The translations under genes were made by a program, and so were the position numbers. This document shows, piece by piece, positions 47,600 through 55,669 of a stretch of 64,000 bases of DNA. The notes beneath the pieces are model-generated. The model did no database searches. It saw only the letters and a program-made list of their open reading frames with translations, and was not told the DNA's origin. The stretch's first letter is position 1. Each line of letters starts with the position of its first letter. This stretch comes from Cellulosimicrobium sp. Marseille-Q4280 (GTDB taxonomy: Bacteria; Actinomycetota; Actinomycetes; Actinomycetales; Cellulomonadaceae): positions 1 to 64,000 of the forward strand of contig NZ_CALPBY010000003.1 in the NCBI RefSeq assembly GCF_943181405.1, written 5' to 3'.

Positions 47600-48864
47600 C
47601 AGGACCTCCGGGCTGCAGCGCTGAGACGGGTGGCGAGCTCGTCGGGGAACAGGGCGGCCTCCGCGGCCGCCTCGCGGGTGATGACGCCTGCGTTGACCAG
47701 GCGGGCGAGGTCCATGTCCATCGTGGTCATGCCGCGAGAGACGCCGCCCTGCAGCACCGAGGTGATCTGGGCGAGCTTGTCGCTGCGGATCAGGGCGCGC
47801 GAGGCGGTGTCGAGCAGGAGGATCTCGCGCGCCGCGGCGCGCCCGTTGCCGTCGACCGTCTTGACCAGCTGCTGGACGATCACGCCTTCGAGGATCTGGG
47901 CCAGCTGCATGCGGACCTGGTTCTGCAGGGCGTCGGGGAACTGGCCGGCGAACCGGTCGACCGTCTCCAGGGCGGACTTGGTGTGCATGGTCGCGAACAC
48001 CAGGTGGCCGGTCTCGGCCGCCTCCAGCGCGATGCGGGTGGTCTCCTGGTCGCGCAGCTCGCCGACCAGGATGATGTCGGGGTCCTGACGCATCGCGGCG
48101 CGCAGGCCCGAGGCGAACGACTCGGTATCGGCGCCGACCTCGCGCTGGGTGACCTTGGACTGCAGGGACGCGTGCGGGAACTCGACCGGGTCCTCGATCG
48201 TGATGATGTGCCCGCGCCGGGTGCGGTTGGCGAGGTTGATCATCGCGGCCAGGGTGGTCGACTTGCCGGAACCGGTCGGTCCGCACACGAGCACCAGGCC
48301 GCGCTTGAGGGTCGCCAGGTTGCACAGGGCGGTCGGCAGCCCGAGCTCCTCGACCGTCTTGACGGCGGTCGGGATGGTCCGCATCACGGCGGCGATGCGC
48401 CCGCGCTCGCGCATGACGTTGACGCGGAAGCGCAGCTTCTCCCCGAGCTGGTAGGCCAGGTCGACGTCGTTGGTCGCCTTGAACTGCGCGGCGTGGCGCG
48501 CCGACATGATGGCGCCGAGCATCGTCTCGAGGTGCTCGGTGAGGATCGGGCCGTAGTCCATCGGGATCAGGTCGCCGTTGATGCGGGCGCGCGGCACCTC
48601 CCCGCCGGCCAGGTGCAGGTCCGAGCCGTTGTTCTCGGCGAGCCAGACCAGCATCGTGTCGAGCGTGCCGTTGAACGGCTGGACGCCGGTCGGCATCGGC
48701 ATGGGCGCGCCGGGGCTGGTGGGCTCGACGTGCTCGGTCGGCGCGGTGGGGGTCGCGGTCGGCAGGGCGACGGGCGCGGCAGGCGCCGGCACGGCGCGCG
48801 GGGCGGGCGGTACCGGCCGGGGCGCACCCGTGAACAGCTGGGGCATGGGCGAGGTGGGGTGCAT
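47599..48864 (-). CDS. pilT: type IV pilus retraction ATPase PilT
   Basis: 421 residues. An unusual 65-residue Pro/Thr-rich N-terminal extension precedes the PilT core. Walker A GPTGSGKST is at 195-203 (K201), with Asp box 'IITIEDPVEFPH', Walker B 'DPDIILVGELRD', His box 'TGHLVFATMHTKSA', and the PilT-specific 'AQILEGVIVQQL'. PilT hydrolyses ATP to depolymerise pili, powering twitching or DNA uptake. Its presence means that these pili are probably retractile, unlike the Tad or pseudopilus systems common in actinobacteria. ATG with GAGAGG upstream. Confidence 0.95.
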   Translation of the reverse strand: MHPTSPMPQLFTGAPRPVPPAPRAVPAPAAPVALPTATPTAPTEHVEPTSPGAPMPMPTGVQPFNGTLDTMLVWLAENNGSDLHLAGGEVPRARINGDLIPMDYGPILTEHLETMLGAIMSARHAAQFKATNDVDLAYQLGEKLRFRVNVMRERGRIAAVMRTIPTAVKTVEELGLPTALCNLATLKRGLVLVCGPTGSGKSTTLAAMINLANRTRRGHIITIEDPVEFPHASLQSKVTQREVGADTESFASGLRAAMRQDPDIILVGELRDQETTRIALEAAETGHLVFATMHTKSALETVDRFAGQFPDALQNQVRMQLAQILEGVIVQQLVKTVDGNGRAAAREILLLDTASRALIRSDKLAQITSVLQGGVSRGMTTMDMDLARLVNAGVITREAAAEAALFPDELATRLSAAARRS

Positions 48865-48872
48865 GGTGCCTC

Positions 48873-50510
48873 TCAGGCGGTGACGCGGAGGATCTCGGCG
48901 GCGGTGGTCAGGCCCTGGGCGACCTTGAGCCAGCCGTCCTGGCGCAGGGTGATCATGCCGTCGGCGGCCGCGGCGGCCTTGGCTCCGGGCGAGGAGACGG
49001 TTCCGCTGACGATGAACTGCTCCATCGCCTCGGTGCGGTGGGCGGCCTCGTAGATGGGGATGCGTCCGCGGTAGCCCTTCGAGCACCGCGAGCAGCCGGC
49101 GTCGTTGGCGACAAAGAACGTCGTCGGGGTACCCGCCGGGACCTCGAAGCCGATCAGCGCGAGCTCATCGGGGGTCGGCTCGACGGCCTCGCGGCACGCG
49201 TCGCACAGGCGTCGCACGAGACGCTGAGCCAGTGCGCACTCCACGACGGAGGCGACCAGGAACTCCTCGACGCCCATCTCGATCAGCCGCACGGACGCCT
49301 CGGCCGCGGAGTTGGTGTGCAGGGAGGACAGCACGAGGTGGCCGGTCAGCGCTGCCTCCATCGCAACCTGGGCGGTCTCGAGGTCGCGGATCTCGCCGAC
49401 CAGGATCACGTCGGGGTCCTGGCGCAGGATGGAGCGCAGCGCGTCGGCGAACGTCAGGCCGTGCCCGTGGACCTGGACCTGGTTGACGCCGGGCATCTGG
49501 TACTCGACGGGGTCCTCGACGGTCACGACGTTGCGCTCGGGCGTGGCCAGCTCCGCCAGGGTCGCGTACAGGGTCGTGGACTTGCCGGAACCTGTCGGGC
49601 CGGTGACCAGGAGCATGCCGTGCGGGCGGGTGAAGCCGTCGGTCCAGCGCTGGTGGACCTGGGCGTTCATGCCGAACGAGGCGAGTTCCAGGCGCGCGGA
49701 GTTGTCCAGGATTCGCAGCACGGCCTTCTCGCCGTGGATGGTCGGCAGGGTCGAGACGCGGATGTCGACGTTGCGGGCACCGATCTTGAACGGGATCTGC
49801 CCGTCCTGAGGCACTCGCTTCTCGGAGATGTCGATGTCGGCGCGGACCTTGATGCGCGAGATGACGTTGGGGGCCATCTCGATCGGGATGGACGGACGCT
49901 CGACAAGGACGCCGTCGATGCGGCAGCGCACCGCCATCTCGTAGGGGCCGGGCTCGAAGTGGATGTCCGATGCGCGGTCCTGGATCGCCTGCTTGATGAA
50001 CAGCTCGACCATCTCGACACCGGCCTCCAGGGAGGCGGCGGTGTTGCCGTCGGCTGCGGCTGCGAGCTCGCCGATCTTGGCCTCGTTGCGGTAGGACGAG
50101 GAGATCTTGACGTCCAGCTCACCCTGGCGGGCGACCAGGTAGGAGATCGACTGCCCGCCGAGCAGCTGGGTCAGGGTCTGGCGCTTGACGGGGTCGCCGG
50201 TGGACTCGATGGTGCCCGCCACGATCAGGGTCGAGCCCTCGAACCGCAGCGGGATGTACTGCAGCGCCTCGGCACGCTCGCGGGTGATGAGGTTGACCGC
50301 CTCGGGCGTGGTGCGCTCGGCGATGAGGTCCGTGGTCGCGTTCCTGCCGCTGGTGCGCCGCACGAGCTCGGCAAACAGCACGCCAGCGGGCTGGCCGGAG
50401 ACGAGGCTGGCGCGCTCGAGCACGTCGCCGGCCGTCATCGAACGGGCCGAGGAGGCCTGCTCCTCGGTCATCATCCCCGCACCCACGAGGACCCCGTAAC
50501 TGTCAGTCAC
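48873..50510 (-). CDS. pilB: type IV pilus extension ATPase PilB
   Basis: 545 residues. An N-terminal MshEN/GspE-N-like domain (to about 150) is followed by the N2 domain ('IKQAIQDRASDIHFEPGPYE'), Walker A GPTGSGKST at 304-312 (K310), Asp box 'VVTVEDPVEYQMPG', Walker B 'DPDVILVGEIRDLETAQ', His box 'TGHLVLSSLHTNSA' and the PilB/GspE tetracysteine knuckle 'CDACREA' plus 'CSRCSKGY'. It drives pilin polymerisation with PilC. The GTG at 50510 lies 5 nt after GGAGG; an in-frame ATG at 50522 contains that Shine-Dalgarno sequence and is less likely. The locus operator lies 46 bp upstream. Confidence 0.95.
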   Translation of the reverse strand: MTDSYGVLVGAGMMTEEQASSARSMTAGDVLERASLVSGQPAGVLFAELVRRTSGRNATTDLIAERTTPEAVNLITRERAEALQYIPLRFEGSTLIVAGTIESTGDPVKRQTLTQLLGGQSISYLVARQGELDVKISSSYRNEAKIGELAAAADGNTAASLEAGVEMVELFIKQAIQDRASDIHFEPGPYEMAVRCRIDGVLVERPSIPIEMAPNVISRIKVRADIDISEKRVPQDGQIPFKIGARNVDIRVSTLPTIHGEKAVLRILDNSARLELASFGMNAQVHQRWTDGFTRPHGMLLVTGPTGSGKSTTLYATLAELATPERNVVTVEDPVEYQMPGVNQVQVHGHGLTFADALRSILRQDPDVILVGEIRDLETAQVAMEAALTGHLVLSSLHTNSAAEASVRLIEMGVEEFLVASVVECALAQRLVRRLCDACREAVEPTPDELALIGFEVPAGTPTTFFVANDAGCSRCSKGYRGRIPIYEAAHRTEAMEQFIVSGTVSSPGAKAAAAADGMITLRQDGWLKVAQGLTTAAEILRVTA

Positions 50511-50555
50511 ACAATCCTCCATGAACAGCGCCGCGCCTACCGGAATCGGTCCCGA

Positions 50556-50566
50556 GTGTATGACAC
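50556..50566. promoter_or_regulatory. operator between pilB(-) and pilM(+)
   Basis: GTGTATGACAC on the + strand; on the - strand it reads GTGTCATACACT, giving a TACACT -10 for pilB. It is the only such element in the divergent pilB/pilM region, so it could control both pilBTC and pilMNO. Confidence 0.6.
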
Positions 50567-50634
50567 ACTTCCCCGTGAACAGGCGAGGCGCCCCGGGGCG
50601 CGTCGCGAAGTCACTCGATCCGAGGGCACACCAC

Positions 50635-51714
50635 ATGGGAAGCGTTGTCGGCCTGGACATCGGCACGACCGGCGTACGCGCCGTCGAGAGCGACAGCAAC
50701 GGCCGCACGGCGACGGTCAAGCGGGCCCACGCCGTCCCGCTGCCGGCCGGGGTCGTGGTCGAGGGGGTCGTCAAGGACTCCGCCGCCCTGGTCTCCGCGC
50801 TGCGCGACCTGTGGCGCAAGGGCGGGTTCCGCACGCGCAAGGCCGCGCTGGTGATCGGCTCGCACCCGGCGGTCTCCGTCCGCTCCGCGCAGGTGCCCTA
50901 CCTGCCCTCGCACAAGGACATGGCCGTGGTCGTGGCGCAGCAGGCCGACAAGGTCATGCCCGAGGACCCCGCACGCCTGTACCTCAGCCACCACGTCGCC
51001 GCGGTCGAGGAGCGCCTGGACGACAAGGGCGCCGCGACCCGGGAGGCGACCGTCGCGATCGCCGGCGCCGACAAGCTCGCGCTGGACTCGATCCTCGACG
51101 CCGTCTGGGCCGCCGGCCTGGTGCCCACCTCGGTCGATGTCACCTCCTTCGCCCTGGCCCGGTTCCTGGCCGCCAGCTCCTCGGGCCCCGGCGCGGTCGA
51201 CGTCCTGATCCACCTCGGCGCCACGACGGTGACCGTGACCGGGATCCTGGACAAGCAGTTCGCCTACGACCTGGCGATGAACCAGCTCGCCGGCGAGATG
51301 CTGACCCAGGACATCGCCCTGTCGATGGGCATCTCGCCCGAGCGCGCCGAGGCGCTCAAGCTCGCCGGGCCGCCGAACCCCGAGGACCCGTTCCGCGAGC
51401 GGGACCTGGACATCTCCGGCCAGATGGCCGGCTTCACCTCCGCGCTCGCCGAGGGCGTGGTGGAGACCGTGGAGGGCCTGTGCCGCAGCGTCGGTGCACC
51501 GCTGGGCCGCGTGTGGCTGTCCGGCGGCGAGTCGCGCCTGCCGCGCCTGGCCATCCGCCTGGCCGTGGAGCTGGGCGCGCGCGGGCGCGTCGCCGTGCTC
51601 GACGGGCGCGCCTGGGTGCGCAACCCCGAGAAGGTGCGCGCGGCATCCGACGCCACCGGCCAGGACCTGACCGTCGCGCTCGCTGCGAGCGTCTCGCTGG
51701 GGGGAACCCGATGA
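50635..51714 (+). CDS. pilM: type IV pilus assembly protein PilM (actin-like ATPase)
   Basis: 359 residues from the ATG at 50635 (GAGGG 8 nt upstream). It begins 'VVGLDIGTTGVRAVESDSNG', the actin-fold phosphate 1 loop, and shows 'VLIHLGATTVTVTGILDKQF' (phosphate 2), 'VWLSGGESRLPRLAIRLAVE' (adenosine loop) and the PilM Lys/Glu-rich segment around 215-260. PilM is a cytoplasmic ring protein that binds the N-terminus of PilN and couples to PilB and PilC. Followed by pilN with an ATGA overlap. Confidence 0.92.
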   Translation: MGSVVGLDIGTTGVRAVESDSNGRTATVKRAHAVPLPAGVVVEGVVKDSAALVSALRDLWRKGGFRTRKAALVIGSHPAVSVRSAQVPYLPSHKDMAVVVAQQADKVMPEDPARLYLSHHVAAVEERLDDKGAATREATVAIAGADKLALDSILDAVWAAGLVPTSVDVTSFALARFLAASSSGPGAVDVLIHLGATTVTVTGILDKQFAYDLAMNQLAGEMLTQDIALSMGISPERAEALKLAGPPNPEDPFRERDLDISGQMAGFTSALAEGVVETVEGLCRSVGAPLGRVWLSGGESRLPRLAIRLAVELGARGRVAVLDGRAWVRNPEKVRAASDATGQDLTVALAASVSLGGTR

Positions 51715-52526
51715 ACCTGAACGTCGACCTGGGCGAGCTGCTCCGGCGCAAGAAGTCCGACCCTGACGCCCCGCCCGCCGGCCAGGGCGCGGGCAAGACC
51801 GCGGCGCAGGCGGTGAAGATCGACCAGCCCCGCGTGGACCTGCTGCCCGACAAGTACCGCCAGCGCGCGGCCGAGCGCACCGTGCGCCAGGGCGCGATCG
51901 CCACCGCGGCCGGGGCCGGGGTGCTGGTCGCGGGCGTGTGGGGCGCGATGCTGGTGACCAACGGCTCCGCCCAGAGCCAGCTCGACGACGCCAAGATCGT
52001 CGAGCAGGCGCTGAGCGCGGACATGGCGGTCTACTCCCCCGTGACGAACCTCGCCACGCAGACCCAGTCGCTGACCGACACGATCCAGGACCAGGCCTCG
52101 AAGTCCGTGGACCACGACTCCGTGCTGGACCGGTTCCTGGCCGCGGCCGCCGGGCGCATCGACGTCGCCTCCGTGCAGGTCGACACCTCCAGCGGCGACG
52201 CGTGCGTGTCCACCGACCCGTTCGCGGCCGAGACGGACCGGGTCGGGTGCATCACGTTCTCCGGCACGCCGGCCGACGTGCCCGGGCTGCTGGCGGCGCT
52301 GTCGAGCGACGACTGGTTCACCGACCCGTACGTGCCCAGCGTCGGCGCGGACGCCAGCGTCTCGGGCACCGTCGGGCTGACCGAGCTCGTGCGCACGCAG
52401 GCCACCGACGCCGCGCCCGAGGCCGACCCGGCCGCCGACACCGAAGGCGCGGACACCGCGACCGACCCCCAGACCACGCAGCCGCTCGAGATCAACCTGG
52501 GCGAGCAGGACGGAGCCCAGGGCTGA
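51711..52526 (+). CDS. pilN: type IV pilus assembly protein PilN
   Basis: 271 residues. It starts MNLNVDLGELLRRKK; the second basic motif 'VDLLPDKYRQRAAERTVRQG' resembles the I/V-N-L-L-P PilM-binding peptide of PilN. One transmembrane helix (65-85), then a periplasm-facing ferredoxin-like domain with two Cys residues and an acidic Asp/Thr-rich tail. The tail is longer than in typical PilN. Lies between pilM (ATGA overlap) and pilO (one-base overlap). Confidence 0.85.
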   Translation: MNLNVDLGELLRRKKSDPDAPPAGQGAGKTAAQAVKIDQPRVDLLPDKYRQRAAERTVRQGAIATAAGAGVLVAGVWGAMLVTNGSAQSQLDDAKIVEQALSADMAVYSPVTNLATQTQSLTDTIQDQASKSVDHDSVLDRFLAAAAGRIDVASVQVDTSSGDACVSTDPFAAETDRVGCITFSGTPADVPGLLAALSSDDWFTDPYVPSVGADASVSGTVGLTELVRTQATDAAPEADPAADTEGADTATDPQTTQPLEINLGEQDGAQG

Positions 52527-53302
52527 TGATGATCCCCCGCGACCGCAAGACCCTGATCGCCGGCGGCGTGACGCTCGCGATCCTCGCCGGCGGCTGGTTC
52601 GGCGCCGTCTCCCCCGCGCTGGCCCACCACGGCGACCTGAGCGCCCAGACCCAGGCGTCGGAGTCGGCCTCGCAGTCGATGCGTTCGCGGCTGCCGCTGC
52701 TGCGCGCCCAGCTGGACGGGATCGCCCCGCGCGTGAACGAGCTGCGCTCGCTCGGCGAGCGGGTCACCGCGACGATCGACCAGCCGGTGCTGCTGCAGCA
52801 GCTGGGCGCGATCGCCCAGGCCGCGGGCATCGACGGCGTGCGCAACGTCGACGTCGGCCTGCCGAGCATGGTGACCGCGCCGGTGGCGCCCGCTGCGACG
52901 GCGTCCGCCGAGGGGCAGACGGCTGCCGACACCGCCGAGGTCGTCGACGGCGCCGGCGACACGGACCCCCTCAGCGCCCCGCCGCCGGCGGCCGCGGTGC
53001 TCGCGTCGTACAACGTCACGATGGAGGTGCGCGGCTCGCAGGCCCAGGTCCGCGACTTCCTGACCGGCCTGCAGGAGGCCTCGCGCCTGGTCGTGGTGAC
53101 GTCCTCGAGCATGCAGCTGTCCGACGACGGGTCGGCCACGATGCGCATCGAGGCGGTCTACTTCCTGCAGCAGGTCGACGTCGACGGCCTGGCCTCCCAG
53201 ATCGAGGCGCTCGTGAACCGCGACGCCCCGGCCGAGGACGAGGCTGCGGACACCGAGCCGCAGGCGAGCGAGACGGCGGACGCCGAGCCCGAGCAGGGCT
53301 GA
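52526..53302 (+). CDS. pilO: type IV pilus assembly protein PilO
   Basis: 258 residues. One helix at 10-30 ('LIAGGVTLAILAGGWFGAVS'), a coiled coil (35-90), then a ferredoxin-like domain with an inserted acidic linker (125-155) and the strand 'YNVTMEVRGSQAQVRDFLTG', which is the classic PilO/GspM alignment helper. It ends in a disordered acidic tail. PilO pairs with PilN in the membrane alignment complex. Two Met codons (52526 and 52529) are possible starts. A hairpin follows the stop. Confidence 0.85.
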   Translation: MMIPRDRKTLIAGGVTLAILAGGWFGAVSPALAHHGDLSAQTQASESASQSMRSRLPLLRAQLDGIAPRVNELRSLGERVTATIDQPVLLQQLGAIAQAAGIDGVRNVDVGLPSMVTAPVAPAATASAEGQTAADTAEVVDGAGDTDPLSAPPPAAAVLASYNVTMEVRGSQAQVRDFLTGLQEASRLVVVTSSSMQLSDDGSATMRIEAVYFLQQVDVDGLASQIEALVNRDAPAEDEAADTEPQASETADAEPEQG

Positions 53303-53333
53303 GCCGCACGCGCGGCGCGGCGCGCGAGCACGA

Positions 53334-53369
53334 CGAAGGCCCCGGACCACAGCGGTCTCGGGGCCTTCG
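53334..53369. terminator. 11-bp hairpin between pilO and 53381 gene
   Basis: The arms CGAAGGCCCCG (53334-53344) and CGGGGCCTTCG (53359-53369) lie between convergent genes, so the hairpin can serve both; an AGCA/TGCT extension lies outside a 3-nt bulge. Confidence 0.75.
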
Positions 53370-53380
53370 TGCTGGGCTGG

Positions 53381-55519
53381 TCAGCCCTGCTGGGTGACCG
53401 GCTCCCACGCGACGGCGGGTGCGCCGTCCCACGGCACGGCGTCCTCGCTCGGGGCGATGACCTCCTCGAAGGTGGCCGCCACGCCCGGGGTCGGGACCGG
53501 CAGCGCGACCTCGTCGACGCCGTCGGCCGGCGTGACCGGGGCCTGGAACGGCACCGCGGCTGCGGCACCGAACGGCACGGCGACCGGCGTGGGCGCGGAC
53601 ACCGGCGCGGTGGGTGCCTGCTCGGGCGAGAACGGCACCGCGACGGCGGCGGCCGGCGCGTCCGGGGCGGCCGCAGTGGTCGCACCGAACGGCACGGCGA
53701 CCGGCGTCGGCGCGGACACCGGCGCGACCGGCGCAGCCACGGGGGCGACCGGCTGGCCGCTGTGCGCGCCGGCCACGCCCGACGGCGTGCCGCGGACCTG
53801 CGAGACCCGCTGGTGCATCGCCAGCAGGCGGTCGTGCAGCACGGGGGCCACGACCAGCTCGGGCGCCTCGAGCGTGGACAGCACGGTGATCGACTTCTCC
53901 GCGTCGGCGCCCACCTCCATGACCCGCTCCTCGGCCGAGCCGAACGTGCCGCGCACTGCCTCGACCCCGGCCAGCAGGGTCTCCAGGCGCACCTGCGTCG
54001 GCTCGACGACCTCGCTGCGCACCCGCGCCAGCTCCGCCTCGGCGGCACGCAGCGGGACGCCGACGGTCTGCTCCACCTCAGCCTTGGCGACCTCGACGGT
54101 GCCGCCGGCGGCCTGGGCGAGGGACTCCGCCTCGGACTGGGCTCGCTCGGCGGCGGCCAGCGCGGCGCGGGCGGCAGCGACGGCCTGCTCGGCCGCGGCG
54201 GCACGGGCGGATGCCTCGGACTCGGCGGCCTCGGCCTGGGCGAGCGCGTCGAGCACGGCCTGGCCCTGGGCCCGGACGGTGGCGACCGAGCGCTCGGCGT
54301 CGGAGGCCTTGGTCTGGGCCTCGACGAGGTCGGACTGGGCGACGTGCACCTGTCCCTGCGCGGCGGCGAGGTCGGCGCTGGCCTGCTCGTAGGAGGCGAC
54401 CGCCTGGTCGAGGGAGTCGACCTTCTCGGCGGCCAGGCGCCCGGCGGTCTTGACGGTCTCGGACACGACGGTCTCCCGGATCTCGTGCTCGCGCTCGTCG
54501 GCGGCACGGGCCACCCAGTCGCGCGGGAAGGTCTCCTCGTCCGCGACGGGCGCCGGCTCGGGGATGACGGGGGTGGGCGGTGCGACCGGCTCGGGCTCGG
54601 GGGCCGGCGGCACGTGCGGTGCGGCGGCCGGCTGGGGCGCGGTGTACGCGGCCAGGGCGGCCAGCTCGTCCACCGGCTCCGGCTCGGGCGTCGGCTCGGG
54701 GGCCGGCTCGGGCTCGGTCAGGGTCGGGGAGGGCACGCCCGCGATCGCCGCGGCGCCGGCCCACTCGTTGTCGGGGTCCTCCAGGGCCTCGGGCACCGGG
54801 AACTGCGGCAGCTCGATGCTGGCGTGGTTCGCGGTGAAGGTCACCGGGACCTTGCCGGACATGATCGCCGAGGAGACGCGCGACAGGACTGTGTACCGGG
54901 TGGTGCCGGTGACGTAGGCGACCTCGTCGACGGTGCGGGTGCCGTCGAAGTCGTCCTCGCCGGGGATGGTCGCGACCAGGATCGGGGCGGCGTGCGATGC
55001 GGGCCGCGGCTCCATCCCGTTGCGGGACAGCTCAGTGGAGATGACCTCCCAGGAGATCACGAGCTCGTCGACGCGGGAGGTGACGTCCTGGATCACCAGG
55101 GCGAGGTCCTTGTGCCAGAAGCCGCCGGTGGCCTCGGCGCCCTTGCGCCTGGTGATGGTCGCGCCCGGCCACGTCAGGGCCGAGGCGAGCAGGCCGTAGG
55201 ACCAGTCGAGGATGAACCGCTCGATGACCGCGAGGCGCGCCTCGACGTCGGGCCCGAGCTGCTCGGCCTCGCTGAGGTGCGCCAGCGGGTGGGTTCCCTC
55301 GGGGGCCGGGGCGCCGGTGATGGACTCGGCGAGCTGGGCGGCGGGCGGGGCGAAGTGGTCGGACTGGATCGCGCGCACCTGACCGTCCTCGAGGTACACG
55401 CTCACGGTGAGCCCGCCGGCGGAAGCGTCCACGGCGCCCGTGAAGGACTTGTCGGCAGCGTCGCGCAGCTCACGCAGCAGCGGCGCGCTCTCGTCCACCA
55501 TCGTCGTTGCGGGGGGCAT
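53381..55519 (-). CDS. large PATAN/DUF4388-like coiled-coil protein of the pilus locus
   Basis: 712 residues from ATG 55519. No strong Shine-Dalgarno sequence; ATG 55501 is an alternative. The N-terminus, 'LLRELRDAADKSFTGAVDAS' then 'GGLTVSVYLEDGQVRAIQSD', resembles the PATAN/DUF4388 domain found in signalling proteins linked to type IV pili. It is followed by about 140 residues of alpha/beta domain, a Pro/Glu-rich linker, a long Ala/Glu coiled coil (about 370-560), and a Pro/Ala/Val-rich tail with repeated 'SAPTPVAVPFGA'. Being cytoplasmic and placed at the edge of pilMNO under the same operator, it may regulate or polarise the pilus machine. The domain call is tentative. Confidence 0.7.
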   Translation of the reverse strand: MPPATTMVDESAPLLRELRDAADKSFTGAVDASAGGLTVSVYLEDGQVRAIQSDHFAPPAAQLAESITGAPAPEGTHPLAHLSEAEQLGPDVEARLAVIERFILDWSYGLLASALTWPGATITRRKGAEATGGFWHKDLALVIQDVTSRVDELVISWEVISTELSRNGMEPRPASHAAPILVATIPGEDDFDGTRTVDEVAYVTGTTRYTVLSRVSSAIMSGKVPVTFTANHASIELPQFPVPEALEDPDNEWAGAAAIAGVPSPTLTEPEPAPEPTPEPEPVDELAALAAYTAPQPAAAPHVPPAPEPEPVAPPTPVIPEPAPVADEETFPRDWVARAADEREHEIRETVVSETVKTAGRLAAEKVDSLDQAVASYEQASADLAAAQGQVHVAQSDLVEAQTKASDAERSVATVRAQGQAVLDALAQAEAAESEASARAAAAEQAVAAARAALAAAERAQSEAESLAQAAGGTVEVAKAEVEQTVGVPLRAAEAELARVRSEVVEPTQVRLETLLAGVEAVRGTFGSAEERVMEVGADAEKSITVLSTLEAPELVVAPVLHDRLLAMHQRVSQVRGTPSGVAGAHSGQPVAPVAAPVAPVSAPTPVAVPFGATTAAAPDAPAAAVAVPFSPEQAPTAPVSAPTPVAVPFGAAAAVPFQAPVTPADGVDEVALPVPTPGVAATFEEVIAPSEDAVPWDGAPAVAWEPVTQQG
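53565..53725. repeat. 44-bp direct repeat in the tail of the 53381 gene
   Basis: Copies at 53565-53608 and 53682-53725 differ at about one base and encode the repeated SAPTPVAVPFGA segments. Confidence 0.75.
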
Positions 55520-55569
55520 CTGGGTCCAATCGGGTGGATCTGCGCCCTGCCGGACGCCTGACCCGTCGA

Positions 55570-55635
55570 GTGTATGACACACCCCGCCCCTCAGCGCCGA
55601 GGCTGGCCCGTTGCGCGGCCCGGCGTGTCATACAT
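55570..55635. promoter_or_regulatory. two operator copies upstream of the 53381 gene
   Basis: 55570-55580 reads GTGTCATACAC on the - strand and is followed by T, giving a TACACT -10 for the - strand gene. 55625-55635 is GTGTCATACAT on the + strand. The 45-bp spacing between copies would allow looping or cooperative binding. Confidence 0.55.
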
Positions 55636-55669
55636 CCGCGCCAGGGCGTGCGACCTGGCCGGCCGGCGG

